Source: Collinsella aerofaciens (lineage in GTDB: Bacteria > Actinomycetota > Coriobacteriia > Coriobacteriales > Coriobacteriaceae). Taken from it: a stretch of 64,000 bases of DNA. A model generated the notes under the pieces. The model was not told the origin of the DNA, made no database searches, and worked only from the letters and a program-made list of their open reading frames with translations. This document shows positions 54,144-62,612 of the stretch, in pieces. The translations under genes and the position numbers were made by a program. How positions within the stretch are numbered: the stretch's first letter is position 1; every line of letters starts with the position of its first letter. Location of the stretch: NCBI RefSeq assembly GCF_028209625.1, contig NZ_JAQLDU010000004.1:1-64000 (forward strand), read 5' to 3'.

Positions 54144-54623
54144 CTACACGCCGGCGGCGATGCCGGTGCGGTCGTGGATGGCGCCATGCGGGCAGACGAC
54201 GGCGCACATACCGCACGACAGGCAGTCCGCGCCATCGATATGGGCGCAGTTGTCCTCGATGCGGATAGCGCCGGCGGGGCACTTTTTGGCGCACATGCCG
54301 CAACCGATGCAGCTCGTGTCGCAGATCTTGCGGGCGATGGCGCCCTTATCGGTGTTGTTGCAGCGCACCAGGATGTTCTGGTAGCCGGGGACGAAGGCGA
54401 TCACGCGCTGCGGGCACGCCATGCCGCACAGGCCACAGCCCGTGCACTTGGAGCGGTCCACGCGAGCGATGCCATCAATCAGCGCAATGGCGCCGTGGGG
54501 GCAAGCCGTGACGCAGGCGCCACAGCCAATGCAGCCTTCGCTGCAACGGGCGTCGCCGCCTGCGGAAGCACAGCCGCTTCCGCAGGCAACGTAGGCCACG
54601 TTATGTTGAATGGATTTGGCCAT
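54144..54623 (-). CDS. polyferredoxin with four [4Fe-4S] motifs
   Basis: A 159-residue electron carrier with four CxxCxxCxxxCP motifs (CIGCGACVTACP, CTGCGLCGMACP, CIGCGMCAKKCP, CLSCGMCAVVCP). An N-terminal Cys-rich lead (ACGSGC, ARCSEG) adds possible ligands. It lies 12 bases before xdh and 11 after ygfK on the same strand, so the three are one operon, and it most likely wires xanthine dehydrogenase to YgfK. It resembles the ferredoxin part of RnfB. Confidence 0.9.
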   Translation of the reverse strand: MAKSIQHNVAYVACGSGCASAGGDARCSEGCIGCGACVTACPHGAIALIDGIARVDRSKCTGCGLCGMACPQRVIAFVPGYQNILVRCNNTDKGAIARKICDTSCIGCGMCAKKCPAGAIRIEDNCAHIDGADCLSCGMCAVVCPHGAIHDRTGIAAGV

Positions 54624-54634
54624 AAGAGACTCGC

Positions 54635-57634
54635 CTATTTCTTAAGGAGATACGAATAGCTGTCGCGCACGGCCTTGATGGTCAGGCGGACAGCCTCGGG
54701 CAGACCGGTGTTGACGGCATCGACCGAGACGGTACGGACCGTACCGGCGACGCGAACCTTAAAGTGATCCTCGTCCACGGCCAGGAAGCCCTCGTTCTCG
54801 GAGTTCTCCATGTCCTGCTCGCTCCAGAACAGGGTGAGCTTGTCCTTGTAGGGACGACCCTCCTGGTAGGGACAGAACACGGCGCAGTTGCCGCACTCGT
54901 TGCACATGCCATCGACATGGACGACCTGATGCTTGGCCAGGCCCGGCACCTTAATGGCAACGTTGGCGCGGTTGGGGCACACGTCGCAGCAGACCTCGCA
55001 CACCGAGCCGCAGCCCAGGCAGCGAGTCTTGGTGCAGTTGCGCTTGTCGCGGCAGAGCGTGCCCTTGCGCTCATAGCAGGTGTCCTCGCGGCCGGCCTGC
55101 TCGTTGCAGTCGGCGTACTTGTTAAAGTCCACGCCGGCGATGGCACGGGCGACCTCGGCGGCGTCGGCAATAGCCTCGACCACGGTGGCAGGACCGCGGC
55201 GGCAGTCGCCCGCAGCCCAGACGCCCTCGACGCCGGTGGAGGTGGCGGCAAGACGGCCACGACGGTCGTGCTCAACGCCCGCGGCATCGTACAGGCTGGC
55301 ATCGATGCCCTCGCCCACGGCGCAGATCACCGTGGTGGCGGAAAGCTCGACGGTCTCGCCCGTGGCGACGGGGCTGCGACGGCCGCTTGCATCCGGCTCG
55401 CCAAGCTCCATAACGTCGCAGGTCAGCACGGCGCCGTTGAGTGCCTTGGGCGCCAGCAGCTCGCAGAACTCAACGCCATCGGCAAGAGCAAGATCGAGCT
55501 CTTCCTCGTCGGCGGGCATCTGCTTCTTGGTGCGGCGATACACCAGGCGCACGTTCTTCACGCCTGCCAGGCGCTTGGCCACGCGGGCGGCGTCCATGGC
55601 GGTGTTGCCGGCGCCAATGACCACGACGTCCTCGCCCAGCTCGAGCTTCTCGCCCTTCTTGGCGGCCTCGAGGAACTCCAGCACGTCGAGCTCGGCGCCC
55701 TCGCCCAAGCCTGCAGAGCCGGGCATCCAGGCACCGGTGGCCACGACCACGTCGGTAAAGCCCTGGGCCTTGAGTTCGTCGATGGACTCCACGCGAGCGT
55801 TGAGCTGCACCTTGGCGCCAAAGGCCAGGCAGAGCTCGGCATCGTGGGAGATATCGTCGCTGGCGATACGGAACTCGGGGATCACGTGACGGACCACGCC
55901 GCCGAGCGAATCGCGGGCCTCGAAGATAGTGACGGGCACGCCGGCACGCGTCAGGAAGAACGCCGTCGCCAGACCGGCCGGGCCGCCGCCGATAACGGCA
56001 ACGTTGCGCTCGGCGTCGTTGGCGATGGCTTGGGCGCGCAGCTTGGGCAGCACGGTGGTCATGGCCTCGCGGGCGGCCTTGAGCTTGCTGGCGCGGATCT
56101 GGGCGCCCTCGGGCTCGTAGAATGCACGCTCGCAGGCACGGCCGCAGGGATGCGGGCAGATGGTGCCGGTAATGAACGGCAGGGCGTTGCGCTCGATGAT
56201 GATGTTGAACGCGTCCTCGTAGCGACCCTCGTCAACAGCCGCCAGGTAGGCGGGAATATCCTGCTGGATGGGGCAGCTCGTGCGGCACGGCGTGGTAAAG
56301 CAGTCGGAAAGCGGGCTTTTGCCGGCGACCTTGCGGTCGGGCAGCGGGCGCAGCGGCTTCTTGTAGAGCGGGTTGGTGAGCGAGTCGGTCTGGATCGCGG
56401 TCACGGCCTCGAGCGAGACGCCCGCGAACGGCTTGCCGTCCAGATCGGTAAACTCGCCGGCCATCTGGCTAAAGCGCTCGTAGCCACCGGGCTTGAGCAC
56501 GTCGGTCGCCAGGGTAACGGGCCAAATGCCGGCATCGTACAGGGCACGGATGTTGTAGACCGTGGCACCGCCGGAGTAGCTGATGCGCAGCTTGCCATCG
56601 AACTGCTCGGTAATGCGGCGGGCGGCCTCGATGGTCAGCGAGAACAGCGAACGACCGGACATGTACATCTCGGTGGAGGGCAGCTCGTTCCTCGTCACGT
56701 CGACGGGGAACGTGTTGGTCAGCTTGACGCCAAACTCCAGGCCGCGCTCGGCGCACAGGGCAATCAGGCGCTCGAACATGGGCACGGCGTCGGCCCACTG
56801 CAGGTCCTCGCGGAAGTGCGTGTCATCGAAGACGATGTAGTCAAAGCCCAGCTCGTTCAGGCGCTGGCGGGCAAACTCATAGCCCAGCAGCGTGGGGTTG
56901 CACTTGATGTAGGTGTTGAGGCCCTTTTCGGTAATCAGATAGGTCGCGATGCGCTCGATCTCCGCCGGCGGGCAGCCATGCAGCGTGGACTCGGTGATGG
57001 AGTTGGACACGCGAGCCGGGATGGACTCGACAAACGCGGCGTCGACATGCTCAAACTTGTCCAGGTTGGCGAGCGCCCATGCGCGGCACTCATTCCAGAC
57101 GTCAGAGCCGCTGGCGTCCTTCATACCCTCGATGTAGGCGTCGACCTTGGGGCTCTTAATACCCTCGAGGTCATAACCCACGGACATGTTGAAGACAAAG
57201 CCGTCCGGGCTGCCCAGACCGTACTCGCGAGCGATCAGGTGGCAGGCAAACCATGCCTTCACGTACTCGGCAAAGGCCTGCGGAACCTCGAGCTCGGTCG
57301 ACCATTCGCAGTTGTAGCACTCGTCCTGAGCCACGATGCAGGGCTTGTTCACACACTTGGAGAGCTCCTCGCCGTCCATAACCTGGACGGTCTTGAGCTC
57401 AAAGAAACGAGAACCGGCCACGTAGGATGCCACGATGTTCTGGGCCAGCTGCGTGTTGGGGCCGGCAGCCGGGCCAAACGGAGTCTCGATGCGCTCGTCA
57501 AAAATGGGAAGCGCGCCCTCCTGGTTGGTCGTGACCATCTTGCGCACGCCAAAGATGGCGTCCTGGGTCTTGTGCTCCTCGATGATCCAGTTCATCAGCT
57601 GCGAAAACGGGATCGGCCTCATGATGTCGCTCAT
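54635..57634 (-). CDS. ygfK: YgfK, putative selenate reductase-type oxidoreductase
   Basis: A 999-residue multi-domain protein. The N-terminal half is a dihydropyrimidine/dihydroorotate dehydrogenase-like barrel (FSQLMNWIIEEHKTQDAIFG; FELKTVQVMDGEEL). Then comes a GltD-like iron-sulfur region (CFTTPCRTSCPIQQDIPAY, CPHPCGRACERAF), a flavin and pyridine nucleotide domain (VIGGGPAGLATAFFLTRAG; VIGAGNTAMDAARVA) and C-terminal [4Fe-4S] sites (CGSVCEVCCDVCP; CNECGNCAVFCP). Named for selenate reduction in E. coli, it is now tied to anaerobic purine breakdown, probably reducing or oxidising a purine ring with NAD(P)H. The start at 57634 has GAGGAG upstream; there is open frame but no ribosome site before it. 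Confidence 0.9.
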   Translation of the reverse strand: MSDIMRPIPFSQLMNWIIEEHKTQDAIFGVRKMVTTNQEGALPIFDERIETPFGPAAGPNTQLAQNIVASYVAGSRFFELKTVQVMDGEELSKCVNKPCIVAQDECYNCEWSTELEVPQAFAEYVKAWFACHLIAREYGLGSPDGFVFNMSVGYDLEGIKSPKVDAYIEGMKDASGSDVWNECRAWALANLDKFEHVDAAFVESIPARVSNSITESTLHGCPPAEIERIATYLITEKGLNTYIKCNPTLLGYEFARQRLNELGFDYIVFDDTHFREDLQWADAVPMFERLIALCAERGLEFGVKLTNTFPVDVTRNELPSTEMYMSGRSLFSLTIEAARRITEQFDGKLRISYSGGATVYNIRALYDAGIWPVTLATDVLKPGGYERFSQMAGEFTDLDGKPFAGVSLEAVTAIQTDSLTNPLYKKPLRPLPDRKVAGKSPLSDCFTTPCRTSCPIQQDIPAYLAAVDEGRYEDAFNIIIERNALPFITGTICPHPCGRACERAFYEPEGAQIRASKLKAAREAMTTVLPKLRAQAIANDAERNVAVIGGGPAGLATAFFLTRAGVPVTIFEARDSLGGVVRHVIPEFRIASDDISHDAELCLAFGAKVQLNARVESIDELKAQGFTDVVVATGAWMPGSAGLGEGAELDVLEFLEAAKKGEKLELGEDVVVIGAGNTAMDAARVAKRLAGVKNVRLVYRRTKKQMPADEEELDLALADGVEFCELLAPKALNGAVLTCDVMELGEPDASGRRSPVATGETVELSATTVICAVGEGIDASLYDAAGVEHDRRGRLAATSTGVEGVWAAGDCRRGPATVVEAIADAAEVARAIAGVDFNKYADCNEQAGREDTCYERKGTLCRDKRNCTKTRCLGCGSVCEVCCDVCPNRANVAIKVPGLAKHQVVHVDGMCNECGNCAVFCPYQEGRPYKDKLTLFWSEQDMENSENEGFLAVDEDHFKVRVAGTVRTVSVDAVNTGLPEAVRLTIKAVRDSYSYLLKK

Positions 57635-57708
57635 AGTGAGCTCCTCTCTGTAACGCCCGGCGAGACCGCGCGGCGGGCGCAAATACGGTGTAGCGCTAGC
57701 ACAAGCGC

Positions 57709-57768
57709 CGGCGACCCCGCGGAGGTCGCCTATACGCGCGTCGGATGCGGCGAAACATCCGACGCGCG
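57709..57768. other. two perfect hairpins between ssnA and ygfK
   Basis: GGCGACC/GGTCGCC (57709-57729) and the 13-base stem CGCGCGTCGGATG/CATCCGACGCGCG (57735-57747 and 57756-57768). They may separate or stabilise the ssnA and ygfK messages; no T run follows. Confidence 0.6.
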
Positions 57769-57783
57769 CGAATCTACTTGTAA

Positions 57784-59139
57784 TTAGTAGGCGCGATCGT
57801 TGAGCGTGCTCCAGAGCTTCTTGGACTCGGCCATGGTCCACGCGTTGATCTTGTCCTCATCAATGCCAACGAACTCGCGATCCTTGTACAGGACGCGGCC
57901 GTTGATGATGGTGGTGCGGCAGTTTTTGCCCATCATGCCAAAGAGCATGTGGCCGTCAATGTTCTCCTCGCTCAGCGGCGTAAAGGGCTTGTAGTCCATA
58001 ACGATGACGTCGGCGGCGGCGCCGGGCTCAAGCACACCGAGCTTGCAATCGAAGTACTTGCTGGCCATCTTGGCGTTATTCTCGAACAGCATCGTCATGG
58101 CCTCGCACCAGCCCACGTTGGGCATGGCGGCGTTGTGGCGCTGAATGATCAGGAAGACCTTGAGGCTCTCGAGCATGTCGTGGGTGTAGGCGTCGGTGCC
58201 CATGCACACGGGGATGCCGCGGCGGAAGAACTCGAGCACGGGGGCGCAGCCCACGGCGTTGCCCATATTGGATTCGGGGTTGTTGACGAGCCAGGTACCG
58301 GACTCCTTGACGATATCCATCTCGGCAGGCGTCACGTGGATGCAGTGGCCGAGCATGGTGTCGGGACCGAGCAGGTTGTGCTGCAGCAGGCGCTCGACGG
58401 GGCTGATGCCACCGCGGTTGAGGCGGGAGTCCCACACGTCGTTCATGCCCTCGCACACGTGGATGTGGAAGCCGGTCAGGCCGTTGTTGGCCTCGGCCAT
58501 CTTGTCCATGGTCTCGTCCGACAGCGTAAAGGTGGCGTGACCGCCAAACATGGCGGCGATCATGTGGTTGTCGTTATCGCGACGCTCCTTGGCGGCCCAC
58601 TGGGCAAACTCGGCGTTCTCGGCAATGGCCTGGTCGCATTTTTCCTGACCGCGGCGATCGGAGACCTCGTAGCACAGGCACGAACGCATACCCAGCTCCT
58701 GCGCTGCATCCTTAATGGTAAAGAGGCTGCCCGGGATCTCGCAGAAGCTCGCATGGTGATCGAAGATCGTGGTGACACCATCGCGGATGGAGTCCAGAAT
58801 CGTGGCATAGGCGCTTGCCTTGGTGCCGTCGAGCGTCAGGTTGTCGTCGATCTTCCACCACTGCTGCTCAAGATTCTCCAGGAAGTTGGTGGGGTTGCAG
58901 CCCTTAATGGCAAGGCCGCGAGCCAGACCCGAGTAGATGTGGGTGTGGCAGTTGATGAGTCCGGGCATGATGAGGTTACCCTGGGCGTCGACGTACTCGG
59001 CATCCGGGTACTTGGCCTTGAGCTCGCACTCGGGGCCCACTTCGACGATCGTATCTCCGTCAATGGCGACCGCACCGTTGGGAATGAACGGGGCCTGCGC
59101 GTTGCGGGTAAAGACGGAACCGTTAGCGACCAGAAGCAT
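57784..59139 (-). CDS. ssnA: SsnA family amidohydrolase
   Basis: A 451-residue metal-dependent aminohydrolase related to guanine deaminase and chlorohydrolases. Metal ligands: His65 and His67 (NCHTHIYSG), a His in GFHIHVCEG, a His in GHCIHVTPAE and an Asp in MGTDAYTHD. SsnA occurs with YgfK and selenium-dependent hydroxylases and is thought to deaminate or hydrolyse a purine or an opened-ring product. AAGGGAG precedes the ATG at 59139. It is upstream of ygfK on the same strand. Confidence 0.9.
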   Translation of the reverse strand: MLLVANGSVFTRNAQAPFIPNGAVAIDGDTIVEVGPECELKAKYPDAEYVDAQGNLIMPGLINCHTHIYSGLARGLAIKGCNPTNFLENLEQQWWKIDDNLTLDGTKASAYATILDSIRDGVTTIFDHHASFCEIPGSLFTIKDAAQELGMRSCLCYEVSDRRGQEKCDQAIAENAEFAQWAAKERRDNDNHMIAAMFGGHATFTLSDETMDKMAEANNGLTGFHIHVCEGMNDVWDSRLNRGGISPVERLLQHNLLGPDTMLGHCIHVTPAEMDIVKESGTWLVNNPESNMGNAVGCAPVLEFFRRGIPVCMGTDAYTHDMLESLKVFLIIQRHNAAMPNVGWCEAMTMLFENNAKMASKYFDCKLGVLEPGAAADVIVMDYKPFTPLSEENIDGHMLFGMMGKNCRTTIINGRVLYKDREFVGIDEDKINAWTMAESKKLWSTLNDRAY

Positions 59140-59157
59140 GGATGCTCCCTTCAACAT

Positions 59158-59318
59158 CAGAGGCGGGGTTTGACACCTCTGACATGGCGGAGTGCGAAGC
59201 GCCGGCCTACACCGGAAACGGGCCCTCTCCCGTCAACGCTTCACCAAAGGGACAAACCCTTTGAAGTGCGGCTTGGCGCCGCATGACGTCGGCGGACGAG
59301 GCGATGCGTCCGCCGACG
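59158..59318. other. cluster of short perfect hairpins
   Basis: In 160 bases between the permease and ssnA are TCAGAGG/CCTCTGA, ACGGG/CCCGT, AAAGGG/CCCTTT, TGCGGC/GCCGCA and the 12-base CGTCGGCGGACG/CGTCCGCCGACG (59287-59298 and 59307-59318). No gene is seen. The last stem follows the permease stop and may be its terminator. Confidence 0.6.
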
Positions 59319-59334
59319 AATAGCACCGAATTGG

Positions 59335-60729
59335 TTACTTCTTGCTCTCGGGCAAGACCAGATCCACGGCAGCGTCCTTGGCGGCATCGATGTGCTGAGC
59401 CACGACCGGCGTCTGCGGAAGGATCAGGTTAAGGACAATGGCCATAATGGCGGTGGGGGTCACGGCATTGGAGCCGATGACGGTGGACACCCAGGTGGGC
59501 ATACCCTCGCCGGCAAGGCAACCGCTGGCCATCCAGATACCCAGGCCAAAGACGACGGAGGTACCGACGATGGTGGTAGTGCGCTGCGTAAGGCCCTCGC
59601 GGGTGAACATGCGCACGCCGTTCATGGTGATGGTGCCAAAGACGCCGACGGTCGCGCCGCCGATGACGGGCTGCGGGATAGCGGAAAGGACGGCAGAGAG
59701 CTGCGGGAACAGGCCGGCGATGGCAAAGACGGCCGCGATAATCACAAAGACCCACTTGTTGACGACCTTGTTGGAGCAGATGATACCCACGTTCTGGCCA
59801 AGGGCGCTGGTGGGGAGACCGCCCAGCAGGCCGCCGACCATAGAGGTGAGGCCCTGGGACACGATAGCGCCGGAGAGCTCGCGCTCGGTGGGCATACGGT
59901 CGATGGAGCCCAGGCAGGCGGCGGAGACGTCACCGATAACCTGGATGGCAACCATGGGGAACACAACAGCGAGGGTAATGCAGACCTCGGGATCAAACTC
60001 GAGCGCGTAGGGCATGAGCTTGGGAAGGGCGAAGACCTGGGCGGTGGCGACGCTGGAGAAGTCGATCATGCCAAAGGGGATCGAAACGATCATGCCAACG
60101 ATCATGCCAAAGAACACGGATCCCAGCTTGAGCGTGCCCTTGCCAAAGTTGGCGAGCGCAAAGACCACGGCGAAGGTGATAAGAGCGACGCACCAGGCCT
60201 GCGGGGTGCCCCACAGCGGCGTACCCATACCGCCGGCCATATACTTGACGGCCGTGGGATAGAGGGAGACGCCAATGGAGAAGATGACCGTACCGGTCAC
60301 GACGGGCGGGAACAGCCACTTGATCTTGCTGTAGGCCAGACCAAAGAGGACCGCGACGGCGCCGCCGACGATCTCGCCGCCCAGTAGCGCACCAAAGCTA
60401 AAGCCCGAGGCACCCATGGCCTGCAGGGCCGGCAAGAACGCGAACGAAACGCCCATGACGATGGGCAGACCGCCGCCGATGCGACGGAAGGGAGCGAAGG
60501 CCTGAAGGGCCGTGTCGATTGCCGAAAGAATGAGCGCGACCTGGATGATGTCGGTACTCTGCTGGCTATTAAAGCCGTAGACGCCGGCCATGATGACCGC
60601 CGGGGTGATGATACCGGCAAACGAAGCCAGTACGTGCTGAAGGGCACACGGGATCATTTCTTTAACGGGAGGCATGCCTTCACGAGTGAACAGGGCTTCA
60701 GTGCCGTTCTTAACCGTCTCCTGGGTCAT
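59335..60729 (-). CDS. NCS2 family purine permease
   Basis: A 464-residue membrane transporter, paralogue of the one at 29903-31216 (shared PALQHVLASFAGIITPAVIMA-like start and SALGQNVGIICSNKVVNKW signature). Fourteen hydrophobic segments are expected. The neighbouring purine genes suggest xanthine, uric acid or hypoxanthine as substrate. The ATG at 60729 has GGTGG upstream. Divergent from a YheO-type regulator over a 352-base region. Confidence 0.9.
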   Translation of the reverse strand: MTQETVKNGTEALFTREGMPPVKEMIPCALQHVLASFAGIITPAVIMAGVYGFNSQQSTDIIQVALILSAIDTALQAFAPFRRIGGGLPIVMGVSFAFLPALQAMGASGFSFGALLGGEIVGGAVAVLFGLAYSKIKWLFPPVVTGTVIFSIGVSLYPTAVKYMAGGMGTPLWGTPQAWCVALITFAVVFALANFGKGTLKLGSVFFGMIVGMIVSIPFGMIDFSSVATAQVFALPKLMPYALEFDPEVCITLAVVFPMVAIQVIGDVSAACLGSIDRMPTERELSGAIVSQGLTSMVGGLLGGLPTSALGQNVGIICSNKVVNKWVFVIIAAVFAIAGLFPQLSAVLSAIPQPVIGGATVGVFGTITMNGVRMFTREGLTQRTTTIVGTSVVFGLGIWMASGCLAGEGMPTWVSTVIGSNAVTPTAIMAIVLNLILPQTPVVAQHIDAAKDAAVDLVLPESKK

Positions 60730-61081
60730 TTGACCACCAATCCTCGAAATAGTTGTTTTCGCATCTAACGCTCTATTGTGACGCAGTGCGGGGTTGAGGT
60801 TGTGCCTTCGTTGCATATCGTATTAAAGATGATTCTCATTCTCAATAATAATTTTTTGTTATCAGACTATTCTTCAGCTGAGATAATGCATTTCCGCAGG
60901 TCAGGAAAGTGTCTGGTCAAAATAACATCTAACTTTTCTTTTGGTCAACCGTTTACCGCCAAATTCCTACCGTTCGTCTGTATTACGCAATGTACCTGCG
61001 GATATACGAGACGAAGAGCAGCGTGTTACCATGAGAAAAAATTGTTATGACCATCTCCGATTTCACCCAAAGGAGTTGCCC
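60730..61081. promoter_or_regulatory. divergent control region with Fur-like box
   Basis: This 352-base region holds the promoters of the permease and regulator and no gene. On the minus strand TTGAGAATGAGAATCAT (60829-60845) resembles a Fur-type iron operator. A TAACAAAAAATTATTA stretch next to it partly matches the palindrome seen at 40656-40721. Both are by-eye matches. Confidence 0.4.
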
Positions 61082-61738
61082 GTGAACGAGACCGTACGTC
61101 GCTTTTTGCCGATGGTCGATTTCCTGGAGCAGATACTCGGTAAGAACAGCGAGATCGTGCTGCATGATTTCTCGGATCCCGACCACGCCATCGTCGATAT
61201 TCGCAACGGCATCGTGAGCGGCCGTAAGGTCGGCGGTCCCGCCACCGATCTGGCGCTCAAGATCATGCACGACCCCAAGTATCGCGACCTGCCGTTTATT
61301 ACGGGCTACGAGGGGCGCGGTGCCGGTGGCAAGACGCTGGAGTCAGCGACGTACTTTATCCGCGAGGATAACGAGATCGTCGGTATGCTCTGCGTCAACA
61401 CCGACCTCTCGACCGTGCGCTCCATCAACACCATAGCGCAGCAGCTCATGGCATGCTTCGACGCGGCGCCGACGCGCACGGAGCCCGCCCCCATCGAGGT
61501 CGAAAGCCTTTCGGAGTCCACACAGGAGCTCATCGACCGCAGCATTGCCGAGTTGCTGAGCGCGCGCGGGCTGGATGTAGCGTCGCTTGGTCAGAGTGAC
61601 CGCGTGGACGTCATTCGCCACCTCAACGGCAACGGGGTGTTCATGCTCAAGGGCGCCGTGGCCTGCGCCGCCACCGCGCTGGGCATCTCGGAGCCCAGCG
61701 TCTACCGCTACCTACAAAAAGTCCGCAAGGAAGGCTAA
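61082..61738 (+). CDS. YheO-type PAS/HTH transcriptional regulator
   Basis: A 218-residue paralogue of the regulator at 40841-41494. The PAS part includes LGKNSEIVLHDFSDPDHAIV, VSGRKVGGPATD and TYFIREDNEIVGMLCVNTD; the C-terminal HTH_22-like domain is DVIRHLNGNGVFMLKGAV then AATALGISEPSVYRYL. The start is GTG at 61082 with AAGGAG six bases upstream; an in-frame ATG at 61031 is less well supported. Divergent from the purine permease, which it probably controls with the ssnA-ygfK-xdh genes. Confidence 0.87.
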   Translation: MNETVRRFLPMVDFLEQILGKNSEIVLHDFSDPDHAIVDIRNGIVSGRKVGGPATDLALKIMHDPKYRDLPFITGYEGRGAGGKTLESATYFIREDNEIVGMLCVNTDLSTVRSINTIAQQLMACFDAAPTRTEPAPIEVESLSESTQELIDRSIAELLSARGLDVASLGQSDRVDVIRHLNGNGVFMLKGAVACAATALGISEPSVYRYLQKVRKEG

Positions 61739-61741
61739 ACG

Positions 61742-61778
61742 TGATCCCTTGGGGACGAGGGGAAACGGATCATTTTTG
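61742..61778 (+). repeat. dispersed GGGGACGGAGG motif, copy 3
   Basis: TGATCCCTTGGGGACGAGGG, then GAAACGGATCATTTTTG: another intergenic copy of the motif, directly after the regulator stop. Confidence 0.65.
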
Positions 61779-61792
61779 TCGCACCGCTTGAC

Positions 61793-61827
61793 AAAAGACC
61801 CTGCAGCTCGCGCTGCAGGGTCTTTTT
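61793..61827. terminator. bidirectional terminator between regulator and ridA
   Basis: Perfect 10-base stem GACCCTGCAG/CTGCAGGGTC (61797-61806 and 61813-61822) with AAAA before and TTTTT after, serving both convergent genes. Confidence 0.92.
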
Positions 61828-61856
61828 GCATGTCATGTTTAGCTGTTGCCAACGCC

Positions 61857-62234
61857 TTAGAGAGCGGCGACGACTTCGATCTCGACCAGACCGCCGGCCG
61901 GAAGGGCGGCAACCTGGAAAGCGCTGCGCGCGGGGAACGGAGCCTCGAACTTGGAGGCATAAATCTCGTTCACGGCAGCGAAGTCGGCGATGTCGGCCAG
62001 GTAAACCGTGGTCTTGACGACATCGGCAAAGGTGGCGCCGGCAGCGGTCAGCAGGGCCTCGACGTTAGCAAGGGACTGCTTGGCCTGAGCCTCGACGCCC
62101 TCGGGCATCTTGCCGGTTGCGGGGTCGATGCCCAGCTGGCCGGACAGGAACACCATGCTGCCGGTCTGGATGCCGGGGGAATACGGACCGATGGCTGCGG
62201 GTGCGTTATCGGAAGACACGACGGTCTTGCTCAT
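61857..62234 (-). CDS. ridA: RidA family enamine/imine deaminase
   Basis: A 125-residue RidA (YjgF/UK114) protein. It has AIGPYSPGIQTGSMVFLSGQ, the catalytic Arg103 in FPARSAFQV and the closing VEIEVVAAL. It speeds hydrolysis of reactive 2-aminoacrylate to pyruvate. That enamine is made by PLP lyases such as the diaminopropionate ammonia-lyase of this window, a likely reason for its place beside the purine genes. It has its own promoter and a terminator. Confidence 0.93.
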   Translation of the reverse strand: MSKTVVSSDNAPAAIGPYSPGIQTGSMVFLSGQLGIDPATGKMPEGVEAQAKQSLANVEALLTAAGATFADVVKTTVYLADIADFAAVNEIYASKFEAPFPARSAFQVAALPAGGLVEIEVVAAL

Positions 62235-62270
62235 GTTTTTCTCCTTACGATCAGTTGAGAGAGCGTGAGC

Positions 62271-62352
62271 GCGGCGTTCACACCGGGAGGCACAGTTCGG
62301 TCTGAACGCCGCGCTTGATTGGGATAGTACTCAAGGTTTCCGCGCGATGCAA
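62271..62352 (-). promoter_or_regulatory. ridA promoter and leader hairpin
   Basis: On the minus strand TTGCAT (62347-62352), a 17-base spacer and TACTAT (62324-62329) form a good sigma-70 type promoter. The leader then has a perfect 10-base stem GCGGCGTTCA/TGAACGCCGC (62303-62312 with 62271-62280) before the ribosome site. Confidence 0.7.
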
Positions 62353-62434
62353 GATTATTATCACGTTGCGAGAATCTTTTATCGCTCAACGGCGTCTGTC
62401 GGCCGCTGAACGGCACGACCGGACGGTGAAGCTC

Positions 62435-62506
62435 AAAACGATCCGTTTCTCTCCGTCCCCAGCCGATCAGGTGATCCATAGGGGACGGAGGGAAACGGAT
62501 CGTTTT
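62435..62506. repeat. facing pair of dispersed GGGGACGGAGG motifs
   Basis: AAAACGATCCGTTTCTCTCC.. (62435-62460) and GGGGACGGAGGGAAACGGAT.. (62481-62506) are inverted copies of 26 bases with one mismatch, separated by 20 bases. The right copy is preceded by TGATCCATA, as in the single copies elsewhere. Confidence 0.75.
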
Positions 62507-62612
62507 TGCTGCAAGGGCTGCTGAAGACTTTATCCTGCTTGGGCCACAGGGCTCGTCCGCCGCAACAGCACCACTATACTTTTGAATATCTGAGCATTTT
62601 GAAAGGCAGGAT

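Noticed and set aside
51672..54659. A 995-residue open frame on the plus strand opposite xanthine dehydrogenase and the ferredoxin.
   Set aside because: It lies exactly opposite strong genes, has no domain or ribosome site and is the expected result of high GC third positions. The same holds for long frames opposite ygfK (54764-57787), citrate synthase (5183-6865) and the PBP (14663-16186).
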